Shown: in pieces, positions 59,216-64,000 of the stretch
How positions within the stretch are numbered: the stretch's first letter is position 1
How the letters are laid out: each line of letters begins with the position of its first letter
Source of the DNA: Hirudo medicinalis
Taxonomy: Eukaryota; Annelida; Clitellata; Hirudinida; Hirudinidae
Direction of reading: 5' to 3'
Assembly: GCA_011800805.1 (NCBI GenBank)
Contig: MPNW01000121.1
Location: forward strand, 239,164 to 303,163
Length of the DNA stretch: 64,000 nt
Notes under the pieces: generated by a model
Seen by the model: only the letters and a program-made list of their open reading frames with translations
Told to the model about the DNA's origin: nothing
Databases searched by the model: none
Program-made: the position numbers and the translations under genes

Positions 59216-59289
59216 AACAGCACATAAACAAATATTCTTGCAAGTATGGCTTATTATTAATATTATTAGTATTACCATCATCATCATCA

Positions 59290-59422
59290 TCAGATGTCCC
59301 AGCTGAAGAGATGATGTTTGATGATCATATCACTGATGCCTTCCTGCAATGGTCTGCTCAAATCCTTCCTTATAGGAAGCTCCCAATCTTGGGAGAGATT
59401 AAATGCAAACTGAGCCAATATT
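59290..59422 (-). other. SGSM3: SGSM3 last exon, version 2 (distal)
   Basis: Acceptor TTCCAG, same phase, then [16 protein letters not shown] and a stop after HHLFSWDI. Intact, full length and about as similar to the family C-terminus as version 1, about 620 bases further downstream. The two can only be used alternatively, with distinct 3' ends. Confidence 0.85.
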
Positions 59423-62400
59423 CTGGAAAACAAATTATTAGCTCTTAAAATATTTACTCTGAAAGCAATGAAAATTCATGGAATGAAAGTAATTACAATC
59501 AAATGATAAAAACAACTGAACATAAAGTAAAATATAATAAAATAAATAATAACAAACAAAATAAATAATAACAAATAAAATAAATAATAATAAATAAAAT
59601 AAATAATAATAAATAGCAAACAACAAAACAAAAGAAAACAAACCTCAACCAGTCCCCCAAACACCTCTCCTGAAATTGGGCTTTTATAAAACTTTTTCCA
59701 ACAGAAGCGACAACATGGCAAACAAAAGTCCCTCACAACAAATTCGACAAAATAGAAATATTAATGAGAAATAACTAAGCATGGAATGAATAGAAAACAG
59801 AAATAAACAATTGAGCAGCACCTCAAGTTTCAATGGATTCTGTGGTTAAATATTGGATAATAATCCTAGCTGATGAAATCTCATGACTAGAAAATCTGGC
59901 ATCGAATGAAGCTACATAAACAAGAAGAAGATTTGAATCTCAAATGGCAGCTGCAGGCAACGATCAGCTGAAAGTTATTAGTAAACGAGTAAACGAGCAC
60001 GTGAGGCATTCGACGAGATGAAACCATCGGTCGTGGTTCTCACAAGTCCCAACTGAAGAGGTGATATTTGAGGAGCATGTCCGTGGCTCCCCGCTTCAAC
60101 TCCTTGACGATCTTCTGACTGTGCTTCGGAAGTTCCCAGTCGGTCGACAAATTAAAAGAAAACGCGGACAACATCCTGGATGCAGGCCGTCAAAAAGCAA
60201 CAAAAATTGAAAACAATAAAATTTAACACAACGAACCACATCCAATCAAAACAAATAAAATTTGAAATGAGACTCAAACTAATTTGCAACTACTGAACAT
60301 AATTTCACATTATTTAATCAATTCGTCACAAAAATTCATTCAAGGTCAAACAAGTACTTGTTCTTCGCCTGACATTAATTTAGCATAATTTAGCATAATG
60401 CTGCATCAGTTCGTTAATTCAGAATAAGATCGTATGACAATTAAAAAATTGCAAATATGCAAATAAGCTTACCTGAGTTCACACTTGATTTGAACCCAAC
60501 CAGGACTCCTCAAAAAGGACCATGGATGATACCACTTCTCAACCACCTCCACGCAAGAGCACAACGTTTCGAGCCACAAGTGGAGCACCTGCTCACTGTG
60601 CATAAATTACAAAGTCATTCATGCAGTGATCAGTTTGGCTCAAACTTCAAACAACATTCAAAGAAAGCAGGAATTTATGTGGCAAGATTGCATTGTTGCC
60701 AAAAGCTATGGAATGTCACAAACTCACAACATTCTTGGATGCCAAAGGGTTGATCGTGCATTGATATCATAAGACTTAACTACTTTGAAGCAATTCAAAG
60801 CATCACTCACTTGAGTCCACAACACATGAGGGATCTGAACTTGACGTCCATCTGCGCATGGACGTTGTCGTGCGTCGCATTCACCGAATGCACTGCCTGC
60901 AACGCATGGCGACTTGTGTGATGGTCAAAAAATAAAATCAAATAGCAACTTTAACAACAAAAAGAAAAACAACTCACTCTGTACAGGATTTCCTCTGGAG
61001 TGAGGACCTTACCATCTTCATCAAGTCTGAAATAAGTGAATAAATCAGCCAATGCTTTATATTACAAAAATATTAAAACTAAAACACCTTACAATTAAAT
61101 GATTTAATCCCTTACTCTTTTGCATCACTCTACATCTGTCTATCACTTATATCACTGCAATTAATGTTAGTGGTCGGTCGTGACCCTCATTTTGTTGAAA
61201 TTAAAAAAAAATAAATTAACAATAAACAAAACGAGTCAAAACCGGAACGTCTTGCAAAGAACAAGTCTCGAGTAAACAGAATCAAAATCCTTTTCGACTT
61301 CCTTCGTAGCAGCCTAAAACATCAAATACAAATCACCCTCAACTTGAAATAAGAAATCAGAAGATTAAAACAAATAGGTGGGTTGGGGTGGGTACCTCGT
61401 CAATGAATAACCAGGGGTGGCAAGGACCACCAAGAATTGATGGACGTTTCAAGCCATGCTCGAACACAGCTTTGAGGGCAGGACATAACCTTTGAAAATG
61501 GGAGGAGTTTTAGAAGAATGGTGCGTGCAAGCATTTCCGCACGAACACTCACACTCCTCTGACGATGTCGGTTATCATTTCGGTGACTGCGTCGTCTCCT
61601 GCCGAGGAGTAATTCTTGCTCCTCTCGTCCAACAACTCCACAAACTTTGCAGGAAACCATCCACGGAGACCGTTGAGCTCCCCAATCCAACAGTGGTCAT
61701 CCCTCTGAGAAATTATCTGCATGTTTGCAAAGAAAATGCATTGGGAAGAATTGCAAAATGCATTCATTTAAAAATATTTTAAATGAAAATGGCTAACACT
61801 TTTAATAAATGATAAAAGTAATAACCACAACATATGTGAGTAAGTGGATGTGGACAAATCCATAATAAAAATGTGAAGATATTAAGCAGAGCAGCTAACA
61901 GTGATGATGTCATTTTTCTTGAATCCCAGTTCATCATCATCATGCCTTTCAAAATCCAATAAAGCTTTTGCTCTTTTCCTCCTCTTCCTCGAGACATTCA
62001 CAAAATTTTCCAGGTCTTTGGCATGCGATTCCATCAAATAGTCGGCTTGAAGGTTCTGGAACGAAATGAATTTCAAAAACATTTCCAGTCACCAACGAGG
62101 AAAACAAGTTTTAAATTACAATTTTGCAGTTCTTAGGATCGAGAGATTGGAAGTGCCTGGCCACTTGAAGGATGGCCTCCCTCAAGTCGACGAGGATTTC
62201 GGTCTGTCGAATGTTCTTTGACTTTTCATTTTCAAAATCATCATCGGCACGCTCTCCCCAAAACATCATCGACAGCAAGGACTTGGAGTGCTTCAAATGC
62301 CTCTTATTCAGTTGCTGTTTGGAAAGAAGAAGCATTACAACACCAATCTCAGCAGTTCTGCATAAATTATTTTATTCTGTCATTTAGAAAACTTTTTTTT

Positions 62401-63382
62401 TATAAACAAATTGAAAGTTGTTTAAAGATTTAAATCATGCAAGGAATGGATAAAGATAAGCATGGTAATAGCTTCATTAAATTTGGATTTCAATATATTG
62501 ATAAGACGATATCCTATCAGATAAGCTCGTGATGAGAACGTCAGCCTGACCTGTTTTGGAAGATTTTTGGCAAATTCTGGGTTGATGAGGCAGCCCTGGT
62601 CTGCCATGAGGTAGGCGAGGTGCTTCCTCCTCTGTGCATCGACACAGACGTCGGTTAACGAGCCAAATGACTTGAAGGCTACCTACATTAAATTTAATAG
62701 CAATCATTTGTATTTCACTGAGTCATATTCAGTTCTATTTCATGTGACATCAAGTGAGAAAATTTAATTACAGGTAAATGAAATGTTTTAGTCAATTTTT
62801 TTTATTGACGGTAAAAACCTCAATGAGTTCATCAACGTCCTGAACATCACCAGGAATGTCCGACAAAACATTGAAGATCTGAGCCGAGTTTTCAAGCTTT
62901 AGAATGTCCTTCTCCTTCGAAACATTTCAAAAACTTCTCTCATAAAAATTGTTTGCATTTAAGTGGCAAACCATTGAAAAATTGTTAAAATAAAATAGTT
63001 TCAAACACTGAGCAACAAACTCTGAGCTTGAGAGTGGCCAAAGTGATGAGGAAGAGGACGATGGATCCCTCGTAGAAAAGGACATCCCAGATTTTCAGAA
63101 GGACTCTTGTGTGAACCACACTTGCAAATATTGTCAGAAACCAGTGCAAGGTTATTAGAGAGAGTTCTGTATTTCAAATGAAATTAAATGTGTTCTCAAT
63201 AATTTTCTTTAAATTACATAAAATAATTAAAAATAATACTGTTAAAGTCTTTATGACTTGCTTGATGCAAACATGAAACAATTTGACAAAAAATATCGTT
63301 TACCGATGTCATGTTCCTTCAGTTTGTTGTCAATTTCTGGAAGATAAGTCACCACCAGCTGTCTCAAAACACGCTGATCTGC
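59290..63382 (-). CDS. SGSM3: Small G protein signaling modulator 3 (TBC-SH3-RUN), 5' part outside window
   Basis: RabGAP-type adaptor. Exons, minus strand: 63304-63382, 63021-63166, 62819-62914, 62551-62682, 62119-62314, 61900-62055, 61553-61716, 61396-61489, 61243-61313, 60978-61026, 60811-60896, 60473-60595, then one of two last exons. The first two finish the TBC domain ([34 protein letters not shown]). The middle exons encode [13 protein letters not shown] and [12 protein letters not shown]. The SH3 spans [35 protein letters not shown]. The RUN region spans [13 protein letters not shown] to the C-terminal HLFSWD. Similarity to human SGSM3 is high throughout. The TBC catalytic Arg and Gln fingers lie upstream, outside the window. 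Frames close at both last exons. Confidence 0.94.
60040..60175 (-). other. SGSM3: SGSM3 last exon, version 1 (proximal)
   Basis: Acceptor ATCCAG, then G completing the arginine codon from the previous exon, then [16 protein letters not shown] and a stop after YHLFSWDL. It matches the C-terminus of SGSM3 in other animals. It is the first terminal exon met by the spliceosome. Confidence 0.88.
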
Positions 63383-63462
63383 CTGATGAACAAGCACATG
63401 GCTCAATATTACGCAATAACACGGATATCGACTATATTAAAAATTGACATGTCTGCATATTA

Positions 63463-64000
63463 GGGCTGCGAACGATTAATCAATTAAATTCGATTAAATA
63501 CAAGCACATACATTCCAACTACTTTTAGCTGATCTGGTTGCATTGCAACTCTGCATTAGTCAGTATACACTACACACAATCATAAGATTATCCCTAGTTA
63601 GCTGAAACAATCAATGACTTAACTTCACACAAACACGTTGTAAATTCGTTTATTTGATTAAAAACTGAGAATTAATTTAATTATAAGCAAAAAAGGATGT
63701 TATTAAGTTTCCACCACAGGAGAGGATCCTCTGTTTCTGGAACGTGAGCTTCTTCATGGCATCGGCTCGGACTGTGCACTGCATCTCATTCATTGGCTGA
63801 GGACCGAGAGTCGGAGTCACTCAGCAATGGAGTAAGTTTTCGACTCTTCGGCACAGGTGATCTTGTCTCACTGTTTTTATCTTCTGTTGGATGTCCTACT
63901 CATTGTTTTCTATCATAGAAGGCTCTGAATGCATTTGACAATGCTGTTCATCTGCTTCTTGTTTATCTCTTCTTAGAAATGTGAGTTTCTTGTAAAGTCT
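63463..64000 (-). mobile_element. hAT transposon fragment in an SGSM3 intron, running off the window
   Basis: The minus strand encodes DPLLWWKLNN near 63690-63735, the hAT dimerisation motif seen also in the laminin intron (DSPLWWKLNA). It ends near 63463 at ATTAATCGTTCGCAGCCCTA, a hAT-like terminal sequence. Ser/Asp-rich sequence follows upstream as in the first copy. The rest of the element lies beyond 64000. Confidence 0.6.

Larger units (their letters stand above)
56323..59289. other. Repeat-derived spacer upstream of the myosin rod gene
   Basis: Should hold the myosin rod promoter and the SGSM3 3' end. No myosin motor exon is seen on the minus strand: no GESGAGKTE-type P-loop and no long conserved ORF. 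Two diverged direct copies of about 450 bases and a transposon end lie here. Confidence 0.5.

Noticed and set aside
59438..59736. Hydrophobic minus-strand ORFs rich in Phe, Tyr and Leu
   Set aside because: They translate an AAATAAAT-type repeat in the intron between the two SGSM3 last exons.

Overview
The window is animal nuclear DNA, AT-rich, with short GT-AG introns of mostly 100-900 bases and abundant CAT/ATG, TAC and AAT microsatellites. A laminin alpha chain, RACK1, a TBC-SH3-RUN RabGAP, a dynein regulatory complex subunit and a headless myosin rod of the molluscan catchin/myorod type point to a lophotrochozoan invertebrate such as an annelid or mollusc. The species cannot be fixed from the sequence alone.

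Layout. 611-22229 (-): laminin alpha chain of the alpha1/2 type, from the LN domain through LE, L4, coiled coil and LG1-5. It carries a 180-base assembly gap and a decayed hAT transposon in one intron. 22230-24903: divergent spacer. 24904-30640 (+): long-chain acyl-CoA synthetase, with a short interspersed repeat and a tRNA-like sequence in introns. 30655-30860 (-): broken copy of the RACK1 last exon. 31840-33134 (-): RACK1, complete in six exons. 33135-36418: spacer with one doubtful small membrane ORF. 36419-46577 (+): single-pass receptor with signal peptide, five Ig domains, one FN3, a TM segment and a long tail, in repeat-filled introns. 47306-48502 (+): DRC8/EFCAB2-like EF-hand protein with a MITE in its last intron. 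49175-56322 (-): headless myosin rod gene with a Ser/Tyr-rich N-terminus in place of a motor. An ankyrin exon lies in one of its introns beside a probable assembly misjoin. 56323-59289: diverged duplicates and transposon debris. 59290-63382 (-): SGSM3-like gene, 5' end outside the window, with two alternative last exons. 63463-64000: second hAT fragment.

The genes are unrelated eukaryotic single genes, not an operon. Exons were rebuilt by hand from splice sites, phase and family similarity. Reading frames close exactly for RACK1 (316 aa), the IgSF receptor (923 aa), the DRC8-like protein (164 aa), the acyl-CoA synthetase (698 aa) and the myosin rod (1030 aa). The laminin chain is incomplete: its signal-peptide exon was not found and part of it lies in the gap.
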